From positions 1 through 64,000 of the forward strand of contig NZ_QUHB01000004.1 in NCBI RefSeq assembly GCF_003479405.1: a stretch of DNA of 64,000 bases, written 5' to 3'. Origin of the DNA: Eubacterium sp. AF16-48 (GTDB taxonomy: Bacteria > Bacillota > Clostridia > Lachnospirales > Lachnospiraceae). This document shows, one piece after another, positions 27,378 through 36,018 of the stretch. The position numbers and the translations under genes were made by a program. A model generated the notes under the pieces. It was not told the DNA's origin. It saw only the letters and a program-made list of their open reading frames with translations, and did not search any database. How positions within the stretch are numbered: position 1 is the first letter of the stretch; the number at the start of each line of letters is the position of its first letter.

Positions 27378-29030
27378 ATGAGAAAAGGTAAGAGAATGCT
27401 TATATTGGCAATGGCAGGAATTATAGGAATGTCATTACTAGGTGGATGTTCAGGCAAAAAAGTGGAGGATAGTGGACAGGATAACACTGATGAAATTCAG
27501 ATTACGACAGGACTGGATAAAAATGTCAAAGGAGAAGTTTCCGTAATGGTATGGTCCGGTGACGGTGAATATTATGAGGACATCGGAAATCCTAAAAGCA
27601 CTGCAGGTAAGAAGCTTTCAGACCCTACAAAAATTGTGGCACAAAATGTAGCCCAGCTTTATGCAGTGGCAAAGAAATTTAATGAGGTTTATCCGGGAAT
27701 AAAAATTAATGTGTGGTCAAAAATTGGTGATCCGGATCAGTATAACACTCAGTCATGGGAGCAGGAAATGGAAAACTTTCAGGCAAAGTATGGAAAATAT
27801 CCGGATGTATGGGCATCAACAGACGTAACCGGGGATATAAAGAAGGGGCTGGTTGCAGATTTGTCAGTTTATAAGGATGACGAAACATATAAAAAATACA
27901 ATGAAAGTCTTATGAAAAGCATTAATTATGATGGATTTCAGGGAGGTCTCCCGTCATATACAATTCCGGGAGGAATTTGGGTCAATAAGGCGTTGGCACA
28001 GGATAATAATATAAATGTTCCAAAGCCTGACTGGAATATTGACCAGTTTACAAGATTTATTTCTAAGGCAGATTGTAAGGAGTTCTGGGGATCAAAGGGA
28101 ACACCTATAGAAGTTTTGGAGCTTGGAACAGATAATATAAATAAGAAGATTTTAGAAGAAAATAAGGTTGAGTTAAATAGTGAACAGGTAAAGTCACTTC
28201 TTAAATATCTGCCTAAATGGGCTGAAAAGTCTATAGATGTGGCAGCCGGTTCAGGAAAAATAACAAAAGATATAGTTAAGGAAAATGGTGGATACAGCTG
28301 GACGTATTTTACAAACAACAGAACATTAATAAATTTTGAAGACCCATGGTATTTAACATCAGGTGCTGATGAGGATGCAAAGGATAGCCCTTCATATATT
28401 AAATCAGCAGATTGGGACATATATCCATATCCTTCTACGGATTATTGTGAAAATACAATTAAAATAATTATGGATCCTATATGTGTACACAATTATGCAC
28501 TGGATGATAAAAATAAGGAATGGAGTAAAGAGGAAGAGTTAAAGCGTGATATATCCTATACCTTTGCTTCTTTCTGGACAGCTTCTACAGATGCAAGAAA
28601 GGCAATTTATGACCAAAAGTGGAGTGATAACGGTCAAATAAAATCGGCAGCAGGAGATTCTTTCCCTGTTGTAACAGGAACAGATTATGATGAACAAATG
28701 AAAATGTGGAATGATTTGCCTGCACATAAATCCTATAAAGATAAAGATGGATTTAATGAGGTGTTAAAAATATGGAATGAAGGACGATACTGGGATGTAA
28801 TTGATAAATGCTGGACGTCAACAGTAACTGAAAAGGGAGATACGGTAAAGACCATGGAAGAGTGGTTAAGATGTGGTGATCAGCAGGTTGCCGGTGCATG
28901 GTTTACTGAAAAGAACTGGGCAGACAGTGTAAAATCAAGATTATCTGACTGGGACAGCAAAATAAATGGAAAAATTGTTACAGCAGATAAACAGTTAAAA
29001 GATGCATTTAAGAAATTGTATGGAAAATAA
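27378..29030 (+). CDS. Extracellular solute-binding lipoprotein (ABC family 1 type)
   Basis: A lipoprotein signal peptide ends in LLGGCSG with the lipidated Cys24. The mature region (EVSVMVWSGD..., AKKFNEVYPGIKINVW, YPDVWAS) has the layout of carbohydrate-type solute-binding proteins, which hand oligosaccharides to an ABC permease. Length (550) is at the long end for the family. No permease or ATPase gene is adjacent, so it is an orphan here; it may serve a transporter elsewhere or work as a sensor. Its own RBS (AGGAGG) and the flanking terminators make it monocistronic. Confidence 0.85.
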   Translation: MRKGKRMLILAMAGIIGMSLLGGCSGKKVEDSGQDNTDEIQITTGLDKNVKGEVSVMVWSGDGEYYEDIGNPKSTAGKKLSDPTKIVAQNVAQLYAVAKKFNEVYPGIKINVWSKIGDPDQYNTQSWEQEMENFQAKYGKYPDVWASTDVTGDIKKGLVADLSVYKDDETYKKYNESLMKSINYDGFQGGLPSYTIPGGIWVNKALAQDNNINVPKPDWNIDQFTRFISKADCKEFWGSKGTPIEVLELGTDNINKKILEENKVELNSEQVKSLLKYLPKWAEKSIDVAAGSGKITKDIVKENGGYSWTYFTNNRTLINFEDPWYLTSGADEDAKDSPSYIKSADWDIYPYPSTDYCENTIKIIMDPICVHNYALDDKNKEWSKEEELKRDISYTFASFWTASTDARKAIYDQKWSDNGQIKSAAGDSFPVVTGTDYDEQMKMWNDLPAHKSYKDKDGFNEVLKIWNEGRYWDVIDKCWTSTVTEKGDTVKTMEEWLRCGDQQVAGAWFTEKNWADSVKSRLSDWDSKINGKIVTADKQLKDAFKKLYGK

Positions 29031-29054
29031 AAATAGAAAAGCACAAGATTAACG

Positions 29055-29088
29055 AAAATAGGCTGTCGCATTAGCGGCAGCCTATTTT
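29055..29088. terminator. Terminator after the solute-binding protein gene
   Basis: AAAATAGGCTG...GC pairs with GC...CAGCCTATTTT around a four-base loop; it can serve both strands, including the convergent XRE gene. Confidence 0.8.
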
Positions 29089-29184
29089 GGCATAAAAACT
29101 AACAGCAAGACTATTAACAGTCCGACTGATACTTCATTTACTTAAAAACTCTGACAGAGATCTGTTTAAGTACGCTTTTTCCCA

Positions 29185-29508
29185 TTAGCTTAGTAGTTTA
29201 TCCACAGCATCCTGTAATTCAGGATGCTGTCTGTATTTTTCAATTAATTCCCGCTCATGATTGGTAATATGAAACTGCTTTTTATCACTATAACCGAAGG
29301 TGCCTAAAATATCATCAATGTTGTATATTTCACAAAGAACTAAAAGAGTGTCGGCATCAGGTTGAGCCTGTCCGCTTTCCCATCCGTAAATTGTTTTGGT
29401 AGCTACTGTTAAAGACCTTTCATTTAACAGCTCAGCCACTTCATTAACTGTCAGTTTGTTATTTTTTCTATATTTTTTTAGCACCTTTGCTATCATTTCA
29501 TTTTTCAT
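29185..29508 (-). CDS. XRE-family transcriptional regulator, divergent to the Dnd-like operon
   Basis: A 107-residue protein with an N-terminal helix-turn-helix (residues about 7-60: LKKYRKNNKLTVNEVAELLNE, TIYGWESGQAQPDADTLLVL) and a short C-terminal helical tail. It is transcribed away from the phosphorothioation-type operon, and an inverted repeat plus promoter lie between them, so it is the likely regulator of that operon. It could instead be an unrelated housekeeping repressor. The start is the ATG ending at 29508; AGGAAT lies upstream. Confidence 0.85.
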   Translation of the reverse strand: MKNEMIAKVLKKYRKNNKLTVNEVAELLNERSLTVATKTIYGWESGQAQPDADTLLVLCEIYNIDDILGTFGYSDKKQFHITNHERELIEKYRQHPELQDAVDKLLS

Positions 29509-29610
29509 TTAAAACATTCCTTTCAAAATAGAAATTATAGATGTTATGCTTTGGACACTTACATCATATTATAAATTTTATCTTATCCTACCCCAAAATA
29601 TGCGTCAACA

Positions 29611-29667
29611 AATTCTTACTAATTGAGAAAAGTTAGAATTGAAATTCTTTACAAATAAGAATATAAT
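29611..29667 (+). promoter_or_regulatory. Promoter and candidate operator of the Dnd-like operon
   Basis: TTGAAA (29639-29644) and a perfect TATAAT (29662-29667) are spaced by 17 bases, about 48 bases before the first gene. The imperfect inverted repeat AATTCTTACT...AGTTAGAATT (29611-29640, nine of ten matches) overlaps the -35, a fitting site for the divergent XRE protein. Confidence 0.6.
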
Positions 29668-29714
29668 GCTATATAAGTAAAAAAGTCTTAGAAGTTAAGA
29701 AATGGGGTACAACA

Positions 29715-29897
29715 TTGAGCGTTTCAGAAAAAGTTTCAAAATACATAGAATCTAATAATTTGTCCTTTCTTCAAATTTCGAAAGATACCGGAATAGACGA
29801 GAGAAAACTGCGGGGAGAGATTAAACCTTTAGAGGCAGGAGAGTTTTTGGAATTGTGCTTTTATTTAAATGTCAAACCGGAAGAGTTTATGGAGTAA
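29715..29897 (+). CDS. 60-aa mini-HTH protein
   Basis: This tiny protein starts at TTG with GGGG seven bases upstream and reads as one helix-turn-helix unit: LSFLQISKDTGIDERKLRGEI followed by a second helical pair (AGEFLELCFYLNVKPEEF). It has the general plan of a stand-alone XRE DNA-binding domain. It is the first gene of the phosphorothioation-type operon, 14 bases before the DndC-like gene, and may act as a dose-sensing autoregulator. Its short length and TTG start make this less certain than the other genes. Confidence 0.65.
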   Translation: MSVSEKVSKYIESNNLSFLQISKDTGIDERKLRGEIKPLEAGEFLELCFYLNVKPEEFME

Positions 29898-29911
29898 GGT
29901 AGGAAAGAACA

Positions 29912-31627
29912 GTGCTTAGATACAAATGCAAAAAGGATAACATTATTACAAAAAACAGTATCTGTCCGGTGTGTGGCGGCAGAAGTAAGTTAGAGAGCTC
30001 AGATATATATTGGTGTCACAACTGTAAGGTGCCATTATATGAAAAGGTGTGCAAATGCTGCAATACGCAGGGAGAGAGAATAACTACGGATATCCGCCCG
30101 GTTTTCCCACAGGAGAGGCTTTTGCTGGAATTAATATGGAATAAGGCTCCCGGAACCTACGAAAAGTCATCAGTTTGGAATTGCTCGGGGAATTACTATT
30201 ACATTGATGGAAAGCGTATAAGATTTTCCGTTAAGGATTTAAAAAATATAGATGCTGATTTGGTTAGAAAGAGATACTTTCAGGAAGAAAAAAATATTAA
30301 CCGGCAATATTTTGATGAGTACATAGACAGATTTGTTAAGGCAAATAGTGACAGATATGAATTTATAGTTAAGGAAGCTACGGATTATATAAGGGGGTCT
30401 GTAAAAGGTTATACGGTAATGGATATGTTTGTGTCTTTTTCGGGAGGAAAAGACTCTACAGTTACGTCGGATTTAGTTATAAGGGCTCTTAGCGAACCGA
30501 AAATCTTGCATATATTTGGGGATACGACTTTAGAATTCCCGGAGACCATTAAATATGTTGAGAGATTTAAAAAAGAACATCCTAAAACTCCGGTTTTGTC
30601 ATCTAGAAATAAGGACAAGGATTTTGAGGAACTTTGTCAGTTAGTTGGGCCGCCAAGTCGTGTTATGCGTTGGTGTTGCACAGTGTTTAAGACAGGTGCC
30701 ATTCAAAGAAAAATAAAATCCCTGTTTAAGAATAAAAATAAAATCATTACTTTTTATGGAATAAGAAGAAGCGAGTCAAAAAGCAGAAGCAAGTATGAGA
30801 GGGAAACGGAAGGCTCGAAAATAACAAAGCAGATTACCATATCTCCCATTATTGACTGGATGGATTTTGATGTATGGTTATACATTTTAACCACAAAAAT
30901 TGATTTTAACAATGCATACAGGCTGGGCTATGCCAGGGTAGGATGCTGGTGCTGCCCGAATAATAGCGGATGGTCAGAATTTTTATCTAAAATTCATATG
31001 AAGGAGCAGTCTGATAAGTTTAGGAAGATGCTTATTGATTTCGCTATAAAGATAGGAAAGCCTGATGCCGAAGTGTATGTGGATGACGGAAAATGGAAGG
31101 CAAGGCAAGGGGGAAACGGCGTAGAATATGCAGGAAAAACAGCAGTTTCTTTTGAACCCTGTGCATTAGAGGAAAATGCCTTTAATTACCAGCTGCTTCG
31201 CCCTATAACGGAGGAATTATATGAATTGTTTAAACCTTTTGGATATATAAATTTTGATTTGGGAAATAAAAGGTTAGGTGAGGTTTACGTTACAAGGAAA
31301 AATGCCATGCCGGTATTAAAACTTCAGGGACGAATAGGCAGTAATACATTAAAGGTAACTATTGTTGATTATCACATTGATGGTGCAAAAAGCGTAAAAA
31401 CTGCAGAAGAAAAGGTAAAATGCCAGATTACAAAATATCAGATGTGTATGGGTTGCCGTGCCTGTGAAAGCATATGCAAGTATAATGCAATTGTTATTAA
31501 GGAAGGAAAAGAAGGCATTAGTTACAGAATTTTAGACGATAAATGTAAGAGATGCATGGAGTGCGTCAACCATTATACAGGGGGATGCTACATGAGAAAG
31601 GTACTTGCAACTAAGAAGGATAAATAG
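29912..31627 (+). CDS. dndC: DndC-like PP-loop sulfurtransferase with zinc-ribbon and ferredoxin domains
   Basis: By family, DndC uses ATP and an iron-sulfur cluster to help insert sulfur into the DNA backbone. The N-terminal 55 residues hold several CX2C pairs (CPVCGG, CHNC, CKCC), a zinc-ribbon. The ATP-pyrophosphatase PP-loop SFSGGKDST lies near residue 176, as in PAPS reductases, and RVMRWCCTVFKTG plus ARVGCWCCPN supply the cysteines typical of DndC. The C-terminus adds a ferredoxin-like domain (CMGCRACESICKYNAI, CKRCMEC). At 571 residues it is longer than E. coli DndC. It starts at GTG with AGGAAAG upstream. The next gene begins 15 bases later. Confidence 0.85.
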   Translation: MLRYKCKKDNIITKNSICPVCGGRSKLESSDIYWCHNCKVPLYEKVCKCCNTQGERITTDIRPVFPQERLLLELIWNKAPGTYEKSSVWNCSGNYYYIDGKRIRFSVKDLKNIDADLVRKRYFQEEKNINRQYFDEYIDRFVKANSDRYEFIVKEATDYIRGSVKGYTVMDMFVSFSGGKDSTVTSDLVIRALSEPKILHIFGDTTLEFPETIKYVERFKKEHPKTPVLSSRNKDKDFEELCQLVGPPSRVMRWCCTVFKTGAIQRKIKSLFKNKNKIITFYGIRRSESKSRSKYERETEGSKITKQITISPIIDWMDFDVWLYILTTKIDFNNAYRLGYARVGCWCCPNNSGWSEFLSKIHMKEQSDKFRKMLIDFAIKIGKPDAEVYVDDGKWKARQGGNGVEYAGKTAVSFEPCALEENAFNYQLLRPITEELYELFKPFGYINFDLGNKRLGEVYVTRKNAMPVLKLQGRIGSNTLKVTIVDYHIDGAKSVKTAEEKVKCQITKYQMCMGCRACESICKYNAIVIKEGKEGISYRILDDKCKRCMECVNHYTGGCYMRKVLATKKDK

Positions 31628-31642
31628 ATTAGGAGGCAGATT

Positions 31643-32491
31643 GTGATAAAACTGAAAGGCCACGAGACATTTGCCATTCGTGAGGGATGGCTTAGTAAAG
31701 GCTTAATAGAAGTGGATAAAAACGAAAAGGTATTTTCTAAGAATTTTGGAGCAGACACTCTGGGAGTGGGAAGTAATATGGCAAAGGCTATCAGATATTG
31801 GCTAAAAGCAGGAGATTTTACTAAGGAAACAGGAAAAAGTCAGGTTTCGCTTACTGAAATTGGAAAAATAATACTGAAAAATGACAGATATTTTGAGGAT
31901 ATATTCCCTTTGGAAATTTTCCATGTAAATCTTGTTCATAACAGGGAAAATGCAACCTCATGGTATTTAACTTTCAATAAGATAAATGCAGAGGAATTTG
32001 ATAAGGATGAATTGTTTGTATTGCTGGAAAATGAAATTCATAAAATGGGGGTGGAGGATTTTTCCGTACGTTCCCTTCAGGATGATGTAAATGTATTACT
32101 TAATATGTACACAAGGGAAAAAACACAGGATTACGACCCGGAGGAAAAGCGTATTTCACCTTTTTCTAAAATCGGTTTAATAAAGAAAAATGGAAAGAAA
32201 TATATAAAAACGGCACCGGATTATACGGTTCTAAGCCCTATGGCGGTTTTGTATGCCCTAAAAAAATATATGGATTATAAAAATACTTTATCCTTAAGAA
32301 TTGATGAGGCTGTAAACGAACCTTTGTCACCGGGAAAAGTGTTTAATTTAAAGCGGATTAAAATGAATGAATACTTAGATAAGTTAGAGGAAGAGGGCTA
32401 TATCACCTTAAACAGAACAGCGGGGCTTGATATGATATACATGGAAAATAACATTACATTAGAGCAGATAATGGAGAAATATTATGCATAA
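31643..32491 (+). CDS. DUF4007-like protein of the phosphorothioation system
   Basis: A 282-residue cytoplasmic protein. It begins LKGHETFAIREGWLSKGL, which I recall as the entry of the DUF4007 family, often linked to DNA phosphorothioation loci; I cannot confirm this by search. The C-terminal third looks like a winged helix (NEYLDKLEEEGYITLNRT). No catalytic motif is visible. It overlaps the following ATPase gene by eight bases, implying coupled translation and a probable complex. It may be a DNA-reading adaptor for the ATPase, which is inference. It starts at GTG with an AGGAGG site. Confidence 0.75.
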   Translation: MIKLKGHETFAIREGWLSKGLIEVDKNEKVFSKNFGADTLGVGSNMAKAIRYWLKAGDFTKETGKSQVSLTEIGKIILKNDRYFEDIFPLEIFHVNLVHNRENATSWYLTFNKINAEEFDKDELFVLLENEIHKMGVEDFSVRSLQDDVNVLLNMYTREKTQDYDPEEKRISPFSKIGLIKKNGKKYIKTAPDYTVLSPMAVLYALKKYMDYKNTLSLRIDEAVNEPLSPGKVFNLKRIKMNEYLDKLEEEGYITLNRTAGLDMIYMENNITLEQIMEKYYA

Positions 32492-35400
32492 ATTAACGGA
32501 CATGATACATATTGACAAAAGATTTCAAACTTCAATTAATCTTGAACTGGATTTAAATAACCCGGAAAAAATAGTAAGTTATATTCCAACGGTGTCTTCC
32601 GTGGATGTTTTAAATGAATATGCAGGACATATTGTTGAAAACAGAAACAAGGCAAATATTCTTATTGGCCCATATGGTAAGGGAAAATCTCATTTGCTTT
32701 TGGTTTTTATGGCATTAATTAGTGGAAATAAAGAAGTTTTTGAAAAAGTTATTGGGAAAATTAAGGCAAACAAATTAAATAAAACTTCCAATATTGAACT
32801 TTTAAAGGGAAAAAAGTTTTTGCCGGTTATTATTTCAGGCACATATGAGGATTTAAACCGCGGTTTTATTGAAGGATTAAGGGAGGCTTTAAAAAGAGAG
32901 GGATTAAATGACATTGTCCCGGAAACATATTATACAAAGGCATATGAGTGTATCAGGGAGTGGAAGGAAAACTACAAAGATACATATAGGGCTTTTGTGG
33001 GAAAATTAAGGGAAAATAATTATGAAATCGGGGAGTTTTTAAAGAAGCTGTCAAGGGAAAACAAAGAGGCAATGGATTTATTTGAAAAGATATATCCAAT
33101 GCTTACTTCAGGCAGCAGGTTTAACCCTATATATGAAACTCTTGCCATAAAGCTTTACAGTGACATAAAGGAAAAACTGGTACGAATAAAAGGATACAGT
33201 GGAATTTATGTTATTTTTGATGAGTTTAGTAAGTATGTGGAAGGACATCGGCAGGACACTTTTTCAAGAGACATGAAAATATTACAGGATATGTGTGAAT
33301 TGGCTCAGAAAAATGAAGAGTACCAGCTCCACATTACTTTTGTTGCCCACAAAAGCATAAAAGAATACGGAAAAGACATGCCGGAAGAAATGATAAACGC
33401 TTTTATGGGAGTAGAGGGACGTTTAAAGGAAGAGCGTTTTGTAGTATTTCCAGCAAATAATTATGAAATTATAGGACATGTTGTATCAAAAAGCAAAAAA
33501 GAATATGAGTCATTTTTAAAAGAGAATGATACTTTTAAGGAAATAATTGAAAAGTCATATAATACACCGTATTTTCAAAGCAATTTTACAATGGAAGAAT
33601 ATATGAAAATAGTGGCTTGGGGAAGTTTCCCACTTTTACCCCTTACCTCTTACTGCCTTTTTAATATTAGTGCCAAGGTTGCCCAAAATGAGAGAAGTGT
33701 ATTTACATTTCTGGCAAATGATGAGCATGGAAGTCTTATTAACCTGCTGGATAAAAACGAAATGTTAGGGGTGGATGTGGTATATGATTATTTTGAAAAT
33801 CTCTTTAGGGAAAATAAAGGTATGCCTGAGATACATAATGAATGGTTACAGGCGGACTATGCCTTAAATAAAGCAGAGTCAAAGGAAGAAAGACGGATAA
33901 TTAAAACATTGGCGGTGTTTAGAATCATAAGAAAGCCGGACGAATTGCCTATAGTAAAAGAAAAGCTATGGTTAGCATCAGGGCTTAACAGGGAAAGCTT
34001 CAATAAGACTGTGGATAAATTAGAGAAAAAAGGTCTTATTATTTTCAGAATAAAAATGGGTACCTATGCCTTTAAGCATAACGTAGGTGTTGATATAGAA
34101 AAAGAGATAGAAAAGGTTGTAAATTCTTTCACGGGAAAAGTGAATATTCCAAAGGAAATAGAGAAAATTTCCGAATTAGATTTTGCTCTTCCTAAACAGT
34201 ACAATCAGAAGTTTACCATGACCAGGTTTTTCAGATATGTGTTTATGAGTCCTGAACAGTTTCAAAAGGTAACGAAGGCGGAATATCTTTTTGAGGAATA
34301 CAGGGCAGACGGCATTATTGTGGCTATAGTAAATGCAGGAGAGGATGACACAGAGAAAATTATACATCAGGTAAACAAATTAAATGATAAAAGAATTGTG
34401 GTTATTTACCCTGAAAACAGGTTTGTTCAGGATAAAAATATCAGAAAACTTCTTGCAGTAAAACAGCTTATTAAAAATGACAGGTTTATTGAGGATAATC
34501 AGGTTTTATTATCAGAGCTTAAGTTATATGAAGAGGATTTGATTTTTGAAATAAACAGCTTTTTAGAGAAAAGCTATATGCCTGAAAATGGGGAGTGTAG
34601 AATTTTTTACTGCGAACCGTTACCTGAAATAAAGTCAGAGAGAGCCTTTAACAGATTTTTAAGTGGAATATGTAGCAGCTACTACAACATGGCACCAAAA
34701 ATCAACAATGAGCTTATTAACCGTACAAATGTATCAGCGCAGATTAAAAAAGCACGTCAGAAAATAATTGATAATATTCTAAATAATGATGACTGCATAG
34801 GATACAACAAAGGAACAAGTCCGGAAGCTACCATTTTCAGGGCTACTGTGGTTCATACAGGATTATTAGAAAACAATAATGAGAAAACGGTGGATAAGGG
34901 CGTAGAGCTGATAAATAAGGAAATTGACGGATTTATTATGAAATCAGCGGGAGAAAAAGTATCTTTTAAGGAACTTTATGATGTTTTAGAGGGAGAAAGC
35001 TTCGGTGTCAGAAGGGGAGTTATACCTATTTATTTAGCAAGAAAATTTATGGCAATGGAAGATATGCCTGTTGTTTATTTGTCTGATAAGGAAATCGAAA
35101 TTACAAGTAATGTGTTTGAAAATATAAATTTAAATCCTGACAGGTATTTTTTATACACGGAAAAGGAAAGTCTTGAAAAAGAAAAATATTTAAAGGCAGT
35201 TGAAAATATTTTCCATATGGATAATGTTTCAGGACAAAACAGGCTGGGAAATATTGTTGCTAAAATTCAGGAATGGTACAGGAATCTCCCGCAGATTACC
35301 ATAAATACCAAAAGAAATTGCGTTGGAAGGGAATATTACAGATTTAGAAATCTGTTTAGAAATATTGAACTTAATCCAAGGGACATTCTCTTTGAGGAAG

Positions 35401-36014
35401 TTTTAAACATATTAGGTGGAGAAGAAAAAAGCTTTGAAGCCTGTATAGTTAAAATGAAAAAGATAGTTGAATATCTTAATTCCTTTGCCTTAAGGGAGAA
35501 GGAGGACGTTGTCAGAAATATTAAGAAAATCTGGAGCGTCGCACCGGGAGAAAGTTTGGCACCATGCCTTAAGGGCTGGTATAAAACCATAGAAAATAAT
35601 GCCTTTAAACAGGTGTGGAATGAAAATACATCAGGTTTTATTAATGTTATAAGGGACTTGGATATAAATGATGAGTTAGAGATTGCCAATTGGCTGGCAA
35701 AGGCAGTAAGTGGAATTTATATTGAAGACTGGAATGATTTTACAAAAGATAAGTTTTTAGTTTCTATAGAAGAAATTAAAAATAGTCTGGAAAGTTTTAA
35801 CGGGGAAGAGGATAAAGGTGAAAGTAAATTAAGCTTTACAGACAGAAATGGAAATAAGGTAGAGAAATATTACGATGCAAATTTAGACGACAGTACAGGG
35901 TATTTCTTAAAAAATGCCATAACAGAGGCGTTGGATGAGTTTGGAGATGCACTGGAAACAAAGGAAAAGCTGTCAGTTTTAATGCAGACCATAGAGGAAT
36001 TATTAGAGGGGTAA
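32484..36014 (+). CDS. Large P-loop ATPase of the phosphorothioation-linked restriction module
   Basis: This is the largest protein of the island (1176 residues). The Walker A is GPYGKGKS (residues 62-69) and the Walker B VIFDEFSKY has its acidic pair near residue 246, the plan of STAND/BrxC-like AAA+ ATPases of DNA defence systems. Winged-helix-like segments follow (about 480-560); the remaining 600 residues are not recognisable. It resembles the big ATPases of BREX and phosphorothioate-restriction systems, but no pglX/pglZ genes are near, so I place it with the Dnd-like set. It is coupled to the DUF4007-like gene by an overlap and to the desulfurase gene by a four-base gap. Confidence 0.78.
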   Translation: MHKLTDMIHIDKRFQTSINLELDLNNPEKIVSYIPTVSSVDVLNEYAGHIVENRNKANILIGPYGKGKSHLLLVFMALISGNKEVFEKVIGKIKANKLNKTSNIELLKGKKFLPVIISGTYEDLNRGFIEGLREALKREGLNDIVPETYYTKAYECIREWKENYKDTYRAFVGKLRENNYEIGEFLKKLSRENKEAMDLFEKIYPMLTSGSRFNPIYETLAIKLYSDIKEKLVRIKGYSGIYVIFDEFSKYVEGHRQDTFSRDMKILQDMCELAQKNEEYQLHITFVAHKSIKEYGKDMPEEMINAFMGVEGRLKEERFVVFPANNYEIIGHVVSKSKKEYESFLKENDTFKEIIEKSYNTPYFQSNFTMEEYMKIVAWGSFPLLPLTSYCLFNISAKVAQNERSVFTFLANDEHGSLINLLDKNEMLGVDVVYDYFENLFRENKGMPEIHNEWLQADYALNKAESKEERRIIKTLAVFRIIRKPDELPIVKEKLWLASGLNRESFNKTVDKLEKKGLIIFRIKMGTYAFKHNVGVDIEKEIEKVVNSFTGKVNIPKEIEKISELDFALPKQYNQKFTMTRFFRYVFMSPEQFQKVTKAEYLFEEYRADGIIVAIVNAGEDDTEKIIHQVNKLNDKRIVVIYPENRFVQDKNIRKLLAVKQLIKNDRFIEDNQVLLSELKLYEEDLIFEINSFLEKSYMPENGECRIFYCEPLPEIKSERAFNRFLSGICSSYYNMAPKINNELINRTNVSAQIKKARQKIIDNILNNDDCIGYNKGTSPEATIFRATVVHTGLLENNNEKTVDKGVELINKEIDGFIMKSAGEKVSFKELYDVLEGESFGVRRGVIPIYLARKFMAMEDMPVVYLSDKEIEITSNVFENINLNPDRYFLYTEKESLEKEKYLKAVENIFHMDNVSGQNRLGNIVAKIQEWYRNLPQITINTKRNCVGREYYRFRNLFRNIELNPRDILFEEVLNILGGEEKSFEACIVKMKKIVEYLNSFALREKEDVVRNIKKIWSVAPGESLAPCLKGWYKTIENNAFKQVWNENTSGFINVIRDLDINDELEIANWLAKAVSGIYIEDWNDFTKDKFLVSIEEIKNSLESFNGEEDKGESKLSFTDRNGNKVEKYYDANLDDSTGYFLKNAITEALDEFGDALETKEKLSVLMQTIEELLEG

Positions 36015-36018
36015 TAAA

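Noticed and set aside
31643..36014. 7-deazaguanine (Dpd) DNA modification system
   Set aside because: No DpdA-like TGT or queuosine-pathway gene is present; the sulfur genes point elsewhere.
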